In this document: one piece after another, positions 6,988-14,864 of the stretch | Layout: every line of letters starts with the position of its first letter | Numbering within the stretch: the first letter of the stretch is position 1 | Assembly: GCA_964343355.1 (NCBI GenBank) | Contig: CAYFJC010000026.1 | Location: forward strand, 1 to 17,980 | Source of the DNA: MED-G78 sp964343355 | GTDB lineage: Bacteria; Pseudomonadota; Gammaproteobacteria; Magnimaribacterales; D2472 | Direction: 5' to 3' | DNA: 17,980 bases | Notes under the pieces: model-generated | Told to the model about the DNA's origin: nothing | Databases searched by the model: none | What the model saw: the letters and a program-made list of their open reading frames with translations, nothing else | Position numbers and translations under genes: made by a program

Positions 6988-7839
6988 CTACTCAAGATTT
7001 TGAGCCTGCTCACGCATTTCTTCAACAGCTAATTTCATATTTAAGGCTAATTCTTTTAAAGATGGTTTGTCTAACTTTACAGATAAGGTGCTAGTTTCTC
7101 TAAATAGCTCTTGTAAAATAAAATCAATCTTTTTCCCTTTTGATTGTTTTGAAGAGAGTTCCTTTTGCATCGAATCTAGATGAAATATTATTCTCTCTAG
7201 CTCCTCAGCAACATCATGTTTTAGAATTAATAATGCAGCCTCTTGATTAAGCTTTTCAGGATCTAAATTAACTTTTAGTTTATTTATTTTAGAATTTAAT
7301 AATGACATCCTAGTTTTATTAACAGCTGGGATAGCTTTTTCAAGCTTCTTCTGCGATGAAGTTATTTTTTTTATTTTTTTATCAAAAACTTTCTTGATCT
7401 TTTCACCCTCAATACTCCTATCTTTCATAAAGCCATTAAAAGCATTAAGAAAAACTTTTTTAAAAACAGCTTCCGGAATCTGGTTCTCTTGCTTGCTTTC
7501 AAAAATTCCTGGGAAATTTTTAATATCTGATAATGAAATATTTTTTGGATCACCAATGGAAAGATCATTGAGTAATATTCTTAAATTCTTTAAGGATTTT
7601 TTATTTACTGAGTAGGAATATACAGATGTTTGATTGAATTTAAATCTTATATCAACAGCGCCTCTATCGAGCTTCTTCTGTAATGTATTTCTAATAAATA
7701 TATCAAGCTTATTACTTAGATCGTTTGGCTTTGTAGATATCTCTAAAAATCTATGATTTACAGACTTAATTTCGCAAGCTACTTCACAAGAATTGTCTAT
7801 GTGCTTGGATATTGAATATCCTGTCATACTGTTTGGCAT
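6988..7839 (-). CDS. yicC: YicC family endoribonuclease-like protein
   Basis: A 283-residue member of the YicC/YloC family (DUF1732), some members of which have been reported as endoribonucleases acting on RNA including the small RNA RyhB. The N-terminal signature MPNSMTGY, the EIKSVNHRFLEIS segment (23-35) and the C-terminal block FILQELFRET through EEMREQAQNLE at the extreme C-terminus identify the family. The usual NTxGSK motif is altered to STLSVK. The ATG gives the exact family N-terminus; no strong ribosome site is seen. It directly precedes gmk, as in many bacteria. The middle region is lysine-rich and predicted helical, as usual for the family. Confidence 0.92.
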   Translation of the reverse strand: MPNSMTGYSISKHIDNSCEVACEIKSVNHRFLEISTKPNDLSNKLDIFIRNTLQKKLDRGAVDIRFKFNQTSVYSYSVNKKSLKNLRILLNDLSIGDPKNISLSDIKNFPGIFESKQENQIPEAVFKKVFLNAFNGFMKDRSIEGEKIKKVFDKKIKKITSSQKKLEKAIPAVNKTRMSLLNSKINKLKVNLDPEKLNQEAALLILKHDVAEELERIIFHLDSMQKELSSKQSKGKKIDFILQELFRETSTLSVKLDKPSLKELALNMKLAVEEMREQAQNLE

Positions 7840-7882
7840 AATCTATTGTATTTTTTCTAATAAAGAAGTGCTATAAAATTTC

Positions 7883-8665
7883 TTATTTAAATTTAAAACC
7901 CAACTCTTTTAACTTTGAATTAGATATTTCTCTGGCAGCTCCTTCAGGACAATTAAAATAATTGCTAAAATTATCTGCTTGAATCACTTCCTTAAATAAT
8001 TCTGAATAACTAATAGCTCCTTCTGAGCAATTTATTAAATCATTATTTAAATGTAAATTATTCTCTAGCGCAAAACTTATAATATTTGTACATTCATCTC
8101 TATGCAGTCTATTCATAACATTATTGGGTAAAGTTCTTTTATTACCATCAAAGTTTTTTACAAAACTACTAAGCCAACTAGTTTTATTATCATAAAGCCC
8201 GCTTAACCTAAGTATTAACGACTTGGTACCAAATTTAGACTTAATTAATTTTTCATATTCCAAGACAGTTGAGCCGCGAAAGTCTGAGGGCTCTGGTGAA
8301 ATAGATTCTGTCAGATCGCCAAGCTGATTAGATCCATAGACGCGTGTAGAGGAAATACCTATAAAAGATTTATATTCTATATTTTTTAAAGACTTATCGA
8401 TTAGTTCCAGTGAATTAATAAAGCCTGCTTGGTAACCCTGCTCATTATATTCATTAGGTTTTGGAAAAAAGATAACTGCATCAAAATTACTAACTGGGAG
8501 ATTGAATTCTTCTTCCAAAAGCCAATCCCATTGAATTAAGTTACTACCTTGATGTTTGTCAGGAGACCTGGTCAAACCAAAGATAGTGTAATCTTTTTGT
8601 ATTAAATGACCTTCTAGCCTTTCAGCTAGGTCACCAAAGCCTATAATTAAGATATTGTTTTTCAT
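7883..8665 (-). CDS. SDR family NAD(P)-dependent oxidoreductase/epimerase, YeeZ-like
   Basis: A 260-residue extended-type short-chain dehydrogenase fold. The N-terminal nucleotide motif is IIGFGDLAERL (7-17). GISSTRVYGSNQLGDLTE (103-120) matches the SST-VYG block of the YeeZ group, followed by RLSGLYDN (153-160) and NRLHRDECTNII (185-196), the usual NR-H-D block. The canonical catalytic YxxxK is not clear: Y109 lies in the expected VYG position, but the lysine four residues later is absent (Q114 follows at +5), so catalytic activity is uncertain. Substrate is unknown; a nucleotide-sugar or small-molecule role is a family-level guess. It is the first gene of the leftward cluster, 43 bp from yicC, and divergent from recG. 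Confidence 0.8.
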   Translation of the reverse strand: MKNNILIIGFGDLAERLEGHLIQKDYTIFGLTRSPDKHQGSNLIQWDWLLEEEFNLPVSNFDAVIFFPKPNEYNEQGYQAGFINSLELIDKSLKNIEYKSFIGISSTRVYGSNQLGDLTESISPEPSDFRGSTVLEYEKLIKSKFGTKSLILRLSGLYDNKTSWLSSFVKNFDGNKRTLPNNVMNRLHRDECTNIISFALENNLHLNNDLINCSEGAISYSELFKEVIQADNFSNYFNCPEGAAREISNSKLKELGFKFK

Positions 8666-8708
8666 AATTTAATTTAACAAATGTCTATATTAAAAGTAAT
8701 ATCAAGTT
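8666..8708. promoter_or_regulatory. Divergent intergenic region between the SDR gene and recG
   Basis: Only 43 bp separate the two divergent starts. The region is very AT-rich and contains TATATT at 8686-8691 on the plus strand, with TAATAT on the minus strand at almost the same place, so overlapping -10 elements for both directions are possible. No -35 match is convincing and neither start has a clear Shine-Dalgarno sequence. Confidence 0.3.
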
Positions 8709-10769
8709 GTGGCTAATTTTGATCTAGAAAATATTTCCGGAGTTGGGCCTTCTATTAAAAATAAACTGAATACTATCGGTGTTTTTAATAGCAGGGACTT
8801 GTGCTTTCACTTGCCTGTAAATTATCAAGATAGGACTAAAGTGGTTCAATTGGCCAATGCTGAGGTAGGTAAAGAAGTATTTATAGAGTGTAAAATTGCT
8901 AGTTGTCAGGTTTTATATAGACCGAGAAAAATGATGATTATTAAAGCGTCAGATTCAAGTAGGTCTATTCTAATACGATTTTTTTATTTTAATCCTGGTC
9001 AAGCTAAGCAATTTAGAGCTAAAAAAATTATAAGATTTTATGGAGCCTTACGACTAGGTGCTTATGGTTTAGAGATGATACATCCTGAATATCAAATAAT
9101 TGATGATTCTGATATGCCAACAGAACAATGTTTAACTGCTGTCTATAGAACAACGAAAGGTTTAAGCCAAAATCAATTAAGAAAATTTATTAAAATCTCG
9201 ATAAGTTCATATGATGGCAGTGAAGAAATTGATCTGAAGAAATACGGCTTGGTTTCAAAATTATCTTTAATTGATGCTTTGGATAATATCCATTTTCCTG
9301 ACAAAAAAATCGTGATTGATGATATTGCACCAGGTGGACAACATCCAGCAAGACAGAGATTAATAAAAGAGGAAATGATAGCTTTTCAAGTGGGGATGGC
9401 ATCTTTAAAAGATAGACAGGAGCATCTTAAAGCTGCAGCACTTACGACTCAAGGCAGTTGGTATAAAAGTGTATTGAAAAATTTTCCATATGAGCTTACG
9501 GGAGCTCAAAAGAAAGTTGTTGATGAGATTGGTGTTGATGTAGCAAAGACTGCTCCGATGATGCGACTTGTTCAAGGTGATGTGGGATCTGGAAAAACAA
9601 TTGTTGCTGCAATCTCTGCTGCGCAATCTATAGATAATAATGCGCAAGCTGCTTTTATGGCCCCAACGACTCTGCTAGCTGAACAACATTACATAAATTT
9701 AAAAAATTATTTTCCTGACTTTAAAGAATCTATAGCTCTGCTAACTGGATCTACTAAGGCAAAAGAGAAAGAAAAAATTAAGAATGGACTTTCCTCTGGA
9801 TCTATTAGATTAGTAATAGGCACTCATGCTTTATTTCAAGATGATGTGAGCTTTCTATTATTAGGCCTTATTATTATTGATGAGCAACATAGATTTGGTG
9901 TTAATCAGAGATTATCTTTACGATCAAAAAATATTGAAACCGCTCTAATACCTCATCAACTTACTTTGACAGCTACTCCTATTCCAAGAACTATGGCTAT
10001 GAGTGTTTATGCCAATATGGATATCTCAATTATTGATGAATTGCCTCCAGGCAGACTACCTATACAAACAACTTCATTAGGTATGAAAAAGAAAGAACAA
10101 CTTATTAGCAGAATAGAACAGGCTTGTTTAAAAGGCAGTCAGGTCTACTGGGTATGTGCACTCATAGAAGAATCAGAATTAATGAATGCCAATCCTGTAG
10201 AAGAAACTTATGAGCAAATCATTAAGCAAATTCCGTCTATTAGATGTAGTTTTTTACACGGGAAAATGAAAGCAGATGAAAAGCTTAATACTATCAATGA
10301 GTTTAAAAATGGTAGCACTCAGATAATGGTATCAACAACTGTTATAGAGGTTGGTGTTGATGTTCCTGATGCTGACATTATGATTATAGAAAATGCTGAA
10401 CGATTTGGATTAGCTCAACTTCATCAGTTAAGAGGAAGAATTGGTCGAGGCAGTAAGCAAAGTCATTGCATATTACTCCACAATGAATCTGTTGGGGAAA
10501 TCGCACATCAAAGAATGGATATACTTAAAGAATCTACAGATGGATTTTATATAGCTGAAAAAGATTTAATGATAAGAGGTCCTGGAGAGATTATGGGATC
10601 TCAACAAACAGGCGTTATCCCATTTAAATACACAGACCTTATGAGAGATAGTGATTACTTAGAAGAGACTAGAATGATTGCAGATAAGATCTACAAAGAG
10701 GATAAAGAGAATTCTGAGAAATTGATCCAGAGATGGCTCTCTGGATCAATTGATTTTGCTGACGCTTAA
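8709..10769 (+). CDS. recG: ATP-dependent DNA helicase RecG
   Basis: A 686-residue superfamily 2 helicase that reverses stalled replication forks and migrates Holliday junctions (E. coli RecG is 693). An N-terminal helix-hairpin-like start (ISGVGPSIKNKL, 9-20) is followed by the OB-fold wedge domain (about 55-160). The helicase core shows Walker A GDVGSGKT (290-297), the DEQH box (391-394), TATPIPRT (421-428), TTVIEVGVDVPDA (543-555) and QLHQLRGRIGRG (570-581). A C-terminal RecG domain ends near 680. The start is GTG; it begins the conserved N-terminus and no in-frame ATG is nearby. The last 4 bp overlap the end of hppA, and a strong stem-loop lies within the final codons. Confidence 0.97.
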   Translation: MANFDLENISGVGPSIKNKLNTIGVFNSRDLCFHLPVNYQDRTKVVQLANAEVGKEVFIECKIASCQVLYRPRKMMIIKASDSSRSILIRFFYFNPGQAKQFRAKKIIRFYGALRLGAYGLEMIHPEYQIIDDSDMPTEQCLTAVYRTTKGLSQNQLRKFIKISISSYDGSEEIDLKKYGLVSKLSLIDALDNIHFPDKKIVIDDIAPGGQHPARQRLIKEEMIAFQVGMASLKDRQEHLKAAALTTQGSWYKSVLKNFPYELTGAQKKVVDEIGVDVAKTAPMMRLVQGDVGSGKTIVAAISAAQSIDNNAQAAFMAPTTLLAEQHYINLKNYFPDFKESIALLTGSTKAKEKEKIKNGLSSGSIRLVIGTHALFQDDVSFLLLGLIIIDEQHRFGVNQRLSLRSKNIETALIPHQLTLTATPIPRTMAMSVYANMDISIIDELPPGRLPIQTTSLGMKKKEQLISRIEQACLKGSQVYWVCALIEESELMNANPVEETYEQIIKQIPSIRCSFLHGKMKADEKLNTINEFKNGSTQIMVSTTVIEVGVDVPDADIMIIENAERFGLAQLHQLRGRIGRGSKQSHCILLHNESVGEIAHQRMDILKESTDGFYIAEKDLMIRGPGEIMGSQQTGVIPFKYTDLMRDSDYLEETRMIADKIYKEDKENSEKLIQRWLSGSIDFADA
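10720..10751. terminator. Stem-loop embedded in the 3' end of recG, candidate bidirectional terminator
   Basis: AATTGATCCAGAGA (10720-10733) and TCTCTGGATCAATT (10738-10751) pair perfectly over 14 bp with the loop TGGC. On the plus strand the stem is followed by GATTTTG, a short imperfect T run, 15 bases before the recG stop. For the convergent hppA transcript the stem begins 15 bases past the stop. Arms this long with a four-base loop are not expected by chance here, and the position between two convergent genes that otherwise have no terminator fits a shared terminator. The weak T tracts keep this uncertain. Confidence 0.5.
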
Positions 10770-12796
10770 AAGAAGATTCCGTTAAGCGGTAATAGTGAAG
10801 ATATAACAAGACTTACCATAGCCATAACATTAATTAAAATGTTCATAGCAGGTCCTGAAGTATCCTTGAATGGATCTCCAACAGTATCTCCAACCACTAC
10901 TGCAGAGTGAGTATCTGAGCCTTTGCCACCTAGATTACCTTTTTCTACATATTTTTTTGCGTTATCCCATGCTCCACCAGCATTAGCCATAAATAAAGCT
11001 AAAGCTACACAGCCTAATAAGCCTCCAGCTAACATGCCTCCAAGTGCTATTGCACCCAGACCAAAGCCAACTACTGCAGGCATAGCAACAGCTATAATAC
11101 CTGGTAGCATCATCTTTTTAAGCGCTGCTTCAGTAGCAATTTCAACACATTTTTGAGAGTCTGGATCTGCAGTACCTTCCATTAATCCTGGAATTTCTCT
11201 AAATTGTCTTCTAATTTCATTAATCATTTCAAAAGCTGCATCACCAACTGCTGTCATGGTTATTGAAGATATTAAGAACGGGATACATATGCCGATAAAC
11301 ATTCCTACAAGCACCATTGGATCAGTAAGAGAAAGTGAGAAAGCATCTCCATATTCAAGAGTAACTTGAGCAGAGTAAGCTGAAATAATTGCAAGAGCTG
11401 CTAATGCTGCTGCTCCGATTGCAAATCCTTTTCCAATTGCAGCAGTCGTATTACCCAGTTCATCTAATGAATCAGTAATATCTCTAACCTCTTTACCCAT
11501 TCCAGACATTTCTGCAATTCCGCCTGCGTTATCAGCAACAGGACCATAAGCATCAATTGCCATTGTGATTCCAACAGTAGAAAGCATTCCTACCGCTGCT
11601 ATACCAACTCCATAAACGCCTGTGCCAATTGCCGCACCTGCTAATGAAGTAGAAACTAAAATAATGACAGCTAAAATAATAATTGGGATAACTACAGACT
11701 GCATTCCAATTGCCAGACCTGAAATCATTACTGTTGCTGCACCTGTTTCTCCAGATTCAGCAATCTTTTTCACAGGATTACCGCCAGTATAATATTCAGT
11801 GATTAGGCCAATCAGTACACCACCAACGGCTCCTGAAATAACACACCATAAAATAGCCATAGGAATATTTCCCATAGATTGAATTAAGAAGTAAGCCATG
11901 ATTACAAAAATCACTGGAGCTATAAGAGTTCCTGATCTTAATGCGCTAGCAGGTTCTTTTGCTGATCTAAGTTTAACAATGAATATTCCAATGATAGACG
12001 CAATTAAACCAACAGATGCAAGAGCTAAAGGTAGCATCATTAAATTTTCAGAAGCTGAAGATTGGATAGTATATGCAATAGCAATAGTAGCAATCATTGA
12101 TCCACAATACGATTCAAAAATATCTGAACCCATTCCAGCAACATCACCAACATTATCACCAACATTATCAGCTATAACGCCTGGATTTCTTGGATCATCT
12201 TCTGGAATTCCTGCTTCAATTTTTCCAACTAAATCAGCTCCAACATCAGCACTTTTTGTGAAGATACCGCCGCCAACTCTTGAAAATAAAGCAACTACCG
12301 AAGCTCCCATTCCAAAACCTTCTAAAGCATGGACATTTGACCCGCCATTGGCTGCATAAAAATAATATAAGCCGCCTAAACCAATCAATCCTAATGAAGC
12401 GACACATAAGCCCATTACAGAACCACCATAAAATGAAACAGATAATGCTGCAGCTGCACCGTCTTTTTGAGCTGCTGTTGCAGTTCTAACATTTGCTTTT
12501 GTTGCTGCATACATTCCAATAAAGCCTGCTAATGATGAACATGCTGCACCGACTACAACTGCAATAGCTGTTGCTGTACCAAGGAATACCTTTGCTAGAA
12601 CAACGAGAACAAAAATAAAAACTAATAAATATTTATATTCAGTTTTCATAAATGCTAATGCACCTGAATGAATCTGGTCGCCAATTTTTTTAACTTTATC
12701 TTCGCCATCAGGGTATTTCATGACCAGCTTGTAAACAACAAATGCTGCAATCATGCCTATCAGGCCTAATATTGGTGGAAATAGTGCAATGTTCAT
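10766..12796 (-). CDS. hppA: Membrane-bound ion-translocating pyrophosphatase (K+-dependent type)
   Basis: A 676-residue integral membrane enzyme with about 16 hydrophobic segments that couples pyrophosphate hydrolysis to cation export. The pyrophosphate site is visible as ADVGADLVGKIE (183-194) and DNVGDNVGDVAG (210-221), with a second acidic set in DAYGPVADNAGG (415-426). GNTTAAIG (448-455) has alanine where K+-independent enzymes have lysine, so K+-dependence is expected. The gate glutamate is E228 in DIFESY, the placement known from Na+-pumping Thermotoga enzyme rather than plant H+-PPases; the pumped ion is therefore unresolved. I start at the ATG at 12796, which has AGAGG six bases upstream, rather than 12 codons earlier. 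It lies 68 bp after the symporter gene and ends 4 bp inside recG. Confidence 0.95.
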   Translation of the reverse strand: MNIALFPPILGLIGMIAAFVVYKLVMKYPDGEDKVKKIGDQIHSGALAFMKTEYKYLLVFIFVLVVLAKVFLGTATAIAVVVGAACSSLAGFIGMYAATKANVRTATAAQKDGAAAALSVSFYGGSVMGLCVASLGLIGLGGLYYFYAANGGSNVHALEGFGMGASVVALFSRVGGGIFTKSADVGADLVGKIEAGIPEDDPRNPGVIADNVGDNVGDVAGMGSDIFESYCGSMIATIAIAYTIQSSASENLMMLPLALASVGLIASIIGIFIVKLRSAKEPASALRSGTLIAPVIFVIMAYFLIQSMGNIPMAILWCVISGAVGGVLIGLITEYYTGGNPVKKIAESGETGAATVMISGLAIGMQSVVIPIIILAVIILVSTSLAGAAIGTGVYGVGIAAVGMLSTVGITMAIDAYGPVADNAGGIAEMSGMGKEVRDITDSLDELGNTTAAIGKGFAIGAAALAALAIISAYSAQVTLEYGDAFSLSLTDPMVLVGMFIGICIPFLISSITMTAVGDAAFEMINEIRRQFREIPGLMEGTADPDSQKCVEIATEAALKKMMLPGIIAVAMPAVVGFGLGAIALGGMLAGGLLGCVALALFMANAGGAWDNAKKYVEKGNLGGKGSDTHSAVVVGDTVGDPFKDTSGPAMNILINVMAMVSLVISSLLPLNGIFF

Positions 12797-12802
12797 ATAA
12801 AA

Positions 12803-12807
12803 CCTCT
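12803..12807 (-). promoter_or_regulatory. Shine-Dalgarno site fixing the hppA start
   Basis: Read on the minus strand this is AGAGG, six bases before the ATG at 12796. It lies inside the longer open frame that begins at 12832, so it argues for the shorter protein, whose N-terminus MNIALFPPILGL also fits the family. Two TAGAAT hexamers lie further upstream (12823-12828 and 12836-12841, minus strand) and might be -10 elements, but no -35 is evident. Confidence 0.6.
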
Positions 12808-12864
12808 TTTTTTTAAAGGTGCATTCTATCAAAAAATTCTATAAAAAGACCTATTTTTTAAAAT

Positions 12865-14115
12865 CTATTTATCAAACACGTCTTTGTCTAAGAGGCCTTC
12901 TGAGTGGGCAACTATGCAGGCAACAGTAGCATCACCAGTAACATTTACTGACGTTCTAATCATGTCCAATATTCTATCTACAGCAAGAATGATGCCTATT
13001 GCCTCTAGTGGCAAGCCAAACTGTTGAAGTATTATTACAAGCGTAATAGTTCCAGCAGAAGGAACCGCTGCAGCACCAACTGAAGCAATTACTGCAAGTA
13101 ACACAACCTGCATATACTGGAAAAGAGAAAGATCTATACCTGACATTTGTGCAATGAAAACTGTTGCCATGCCTTGCATTATTGCTGTTCCATCCATGTT
13201 AATCGTAGCTCCAACTGGTATTACAAAAGAAGCAATATTTTTATTAACCCCTAAATCGGTAGTAACCGTCTTTAAAGTAACAGGAATTGTTGCAGCGCTT
13301 GATGATGTTGAAAAAGCAAAAATAGCTGTTTCTTTCATTTTTCTGAAGAATACTAAAGGGCTTAAATTGGTAAAAACTTTAAGAAAAATTGAATAGGTAA
13401 CTATTGCATGAAATAAGAGAACTGAAATAAGCAAGACAACATACATAAATGCTTCTTGAAAAATATCTAGGCCATCTGTGATAACAAATTTACCAATTAA
13501 ACAAAAGACACCTATTGGGGCATATGACATTATCATTAAGACAAGTTGCATAAATACCGTATTAAGCTTCTCAAATGATTCGCTAAGATTTCCTGTTAGA
13601 TGATTTGTTTTATTTAAAGCTAGTCCAAATAAAATACTAAAAAAAACAATGGCAAGCATCTGATTGTTGGCCATTGCTTCGATAATATTAGATGGAAAAA
13701 TATCTAATATAGTGGAATATACACTTTGTCCTTCTGGTAATTTTTCAGGGGCCGCTATATCTGATGAATAGCCTGCTCCAGGTTTAAATATAGATGCTAC
13801 AAAAAGAGATAAGCTGACTGCAATTGCTGTCGTACCAAGATATAAGCTAATAGTCTTAAATGTAATATTACCAAGACTCTGAAGGCTGCTTAAAGATGAT
13901 ATTCCTGAAACTAAAGAAAAGAAAACTAATGGCACTATTAGCATTTTTAAAAGATTTATAAAAATCGAGCCTCCAAGGTTAAAAATATAAACTTGGATAA
14001 AATCTTCTATTGAGCTAGGGATGAAATCAAAATAATAAGCAAGAGACCCTAATGCAAAGCCAAAGAACATCCCTAAGAGGATATTTCTGGTTAAATTTTT
14101 TGGAGTTTCAAGCAT
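12865..14115 (-). CDS. Dicarboxylate/amino acid:cation symporter, glutamate/aspartate:Na+ type
   Basis: A 416-residue SLC1/DAACS family transporter in the inner membrane. Family landmarks: the serine-rich tip of hairpin 1 STSSSAATIPVT (269-280), NMDGTA (306-311), hairpin 2 VASVGAAAVPSAGT (about 343-356), and the substrate helix VDRILDMIRTSVNVTGD (379-395). In that helix D384, R387, T388, N391 and D395 correspond to D394, R397, T398, N401 and D405 of archaeal GltPh. Thus the acidic-side-chain arginine and the sodium-site residues are kept, favouring Na+-coupled aspartate/glutamate uptake over neutral amino acids; C4-dicarboxylates remain possible. The ATG overlaps the rubredoxin stop as TAATG. 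Confidence 0.92.
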   Translation of the reverse strand: MLETPKNLTRNILLGMFFGFALGSLAYYFDFIPSSIEDFIQVYIFNLGGSIFINLLKMLIVPLVFFSLVSGISSLSSLQSLGNITFKTISLYLGTTAIAVSLSLFVASIFKPGAGYSSDIAAPEKLPEGQSVYSTILDIFPSNIIEAMANNQMLAIVFFSILFGLALNKTNHLTGNLSESFEKLNTVFMQLVLMIMSYAPIGVFCLIGKFVITDGLDIFQEAFMYVVLLISVLLFHAIVTYSIFLKVFTNLSPLVFFRKMKETAIFAFSTSSSAATIPVTLKTVTTDLGVNKNIASFVIPVGATINMDGTAIMQGMATVFIAQMSGIDLSLFQYMQVVLLAVIASVGAAAVPSAGTITLVIILQQFGLPLEAIGIILAVDRILDMIRTSVNVTGDATVACIVAHSEGLLDKDVFDK

Positions 14116-14285
14116 TATATTTCTATCATATCAAAATCTTCTTTGCCTACTCCACATTCTGGGCATAACCAATCATCAGAAATGTCTTCCCATTTTGTTC
14201 CAGGCTCAATTCCGTCATCAGGCCAGCCTAATTCTTCGTCATAAATCCAACCACAGACGATACATTCCCACTTTTTAAATTCCAT
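14115..14285 (-). CDS. Rubredoxin
   Basis: A 56-residue protein with one mononuclear iron centre, an electron carrier of the cytoplasm. It reads MEFKKWECIVCGWIYDEELG at the start and has the two iron-binding pairs CIVCG (C8, C11) and CPECG (C41, C44), with W39 before the second pair and the usual PDDGI (22-26). Length is typical of aerobic single-domain rubredoxins. Weak AAGAG precedes the ATG by 8 bases. The stop TAA shares its last base with the ATG of the downstream symporter. A rubredoxin gene beside ubiC-ubiA is common in gammaproteobacteria (for example Pseudomonas). The redox partner, such as a rubredoxin reductase or an oxygenase, is not in the window. Confidence 0.95.
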   Translation of the reverse strand: MEFKKWECIVCGWIYDEELGWPDDGIEPGTKWEDISDDWLCPECGVGKEDFDMIEI

Positions 14286-14371
14286 AAGTTACTCTTGTAA
14301 AAAATTTATAGCTCATACTCTAAACATAAAAAAACTTCCGCGTATAATATCAGATTTACCTCTATTAATTA
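14286..14371. promoter_or_regulatory. Divergent promoter region between rubredoxin and ubiC
   Basis: This 86-bp gap is the longest non-coding stretch in the interior of the window. On the plus strand a perfect TATAAT at 14343-14348 would start ubiC mRNA near 14355, leaving a leader of only about 17 bases without a Shine-Dalgarno motif. The -35 zone (CTAAAC at 14320-14325) is poor. On the minus strand TATAAA at 14305-14310 is a possible -10 for rubredoxin, 20 bases from its ATG. Confidence 0.5.
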
Positions 14372-14860
14372 ATGAAGCTTGAACAAATATCATCGTGGAA
14401 TTCTTATGAAGAAATTAAGCATGAGTTGAAGAATACTGAAATAGAATCTTGGTTACTAGAGCAAGGGCCTATAACAAAAAGAATTAAATCTATAAAAGAC
14501 TTCAGGCTTGAATTAATTCAAGATGAATTATCAGAAGTTAAGGAGGATGAAATCTTATTTCTCAATACGGATGCTGAAGCAATTAGGGTAAGAGAAGTTA
14601 TTTTATATGGCAATAAAACTCCAATGGTTTTTGCTAGAACAATAATACCAAATACCACTATAAACAATGGCTTAAAAGCATTAGGAAAGATTGGCAACAA
14701 GCCGCTTGGAGATATCTTATTTGAGAAAGATATTTTTTCTAAGGAGGATGTTGTCTTTGCAACTTTTAAAGATGAAGAAAATATATTTTGGGGAAGGAAA
14801 ATAAAATATACCGTTAAGAATCAACCCTTCTCTGTAATGGAAGTTTTTTTAATCAAATAG
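14372..14860 (+). CDS. ubiC: Chorismate lyase
   Basis: A 162-residue enzyme that removes pyruvate from chorismate to give 4-hydroxybenzoate, the ring precursor of ubiquinone. It aligns with E. coli UbiC over its length: SWLLEQGPITKRIK (26-39), VREVILYG (73-80) with the active-site arginine R74, ARTIIP (88-93) with R89, the GNKPLGDILF block (108-117), FWGRKIKY (139-146) and VMEVFL (155-160) with the catalytic-site glutamate E157. E. coli UbiC is 165 residues. The ATG is not preceded by a ribosome site and may be served by a short leader from the TATAAT upstream. ubiA follows after 4 bp, and it uses this enzyme's product. Confidence 0.94.
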   Translation: MKLEQISSWNSYEEIKHELKNTEIESWLLEQGPITKRIKSIKDFRLELIQDELSEVKEDEILFLNTDAEAIRVREVILYGNKTPMVFARTIIPNTTINNGLKALGKIGNKPLGDILFEKDIFSKEDVVFATFKDEENIFWGRKIKYTVKNQPFSVMEVFLIK

Positions 14861-14864
14861 TTTA

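Noticed and set aside
12145..12172. Tandem repeat of about 12 bp within hppA
   Set aside because: It encodes the family-conserved duplicated DNVGDNVGD motif of the pyrophosphate site, so it is protein-driven rather than a separate repeat element.
11898..12359. Open frame of 153 codons on the plus strand
   Set aside because: It lies entirely antisense to the conserved hppA coding region, whose residues match the family throughout. Its predicted protein is rich in proline, isoleucine and threonine, as expected from the complement of membrane-helix codons.
12797..12832. Longer hppA start adding 12 residues
   Set aside because: The extension has no family counterpart and would bury the AGAGG ribosome site inside the coding region; the ATG at 12796 fits both the site and the family N-terminus.
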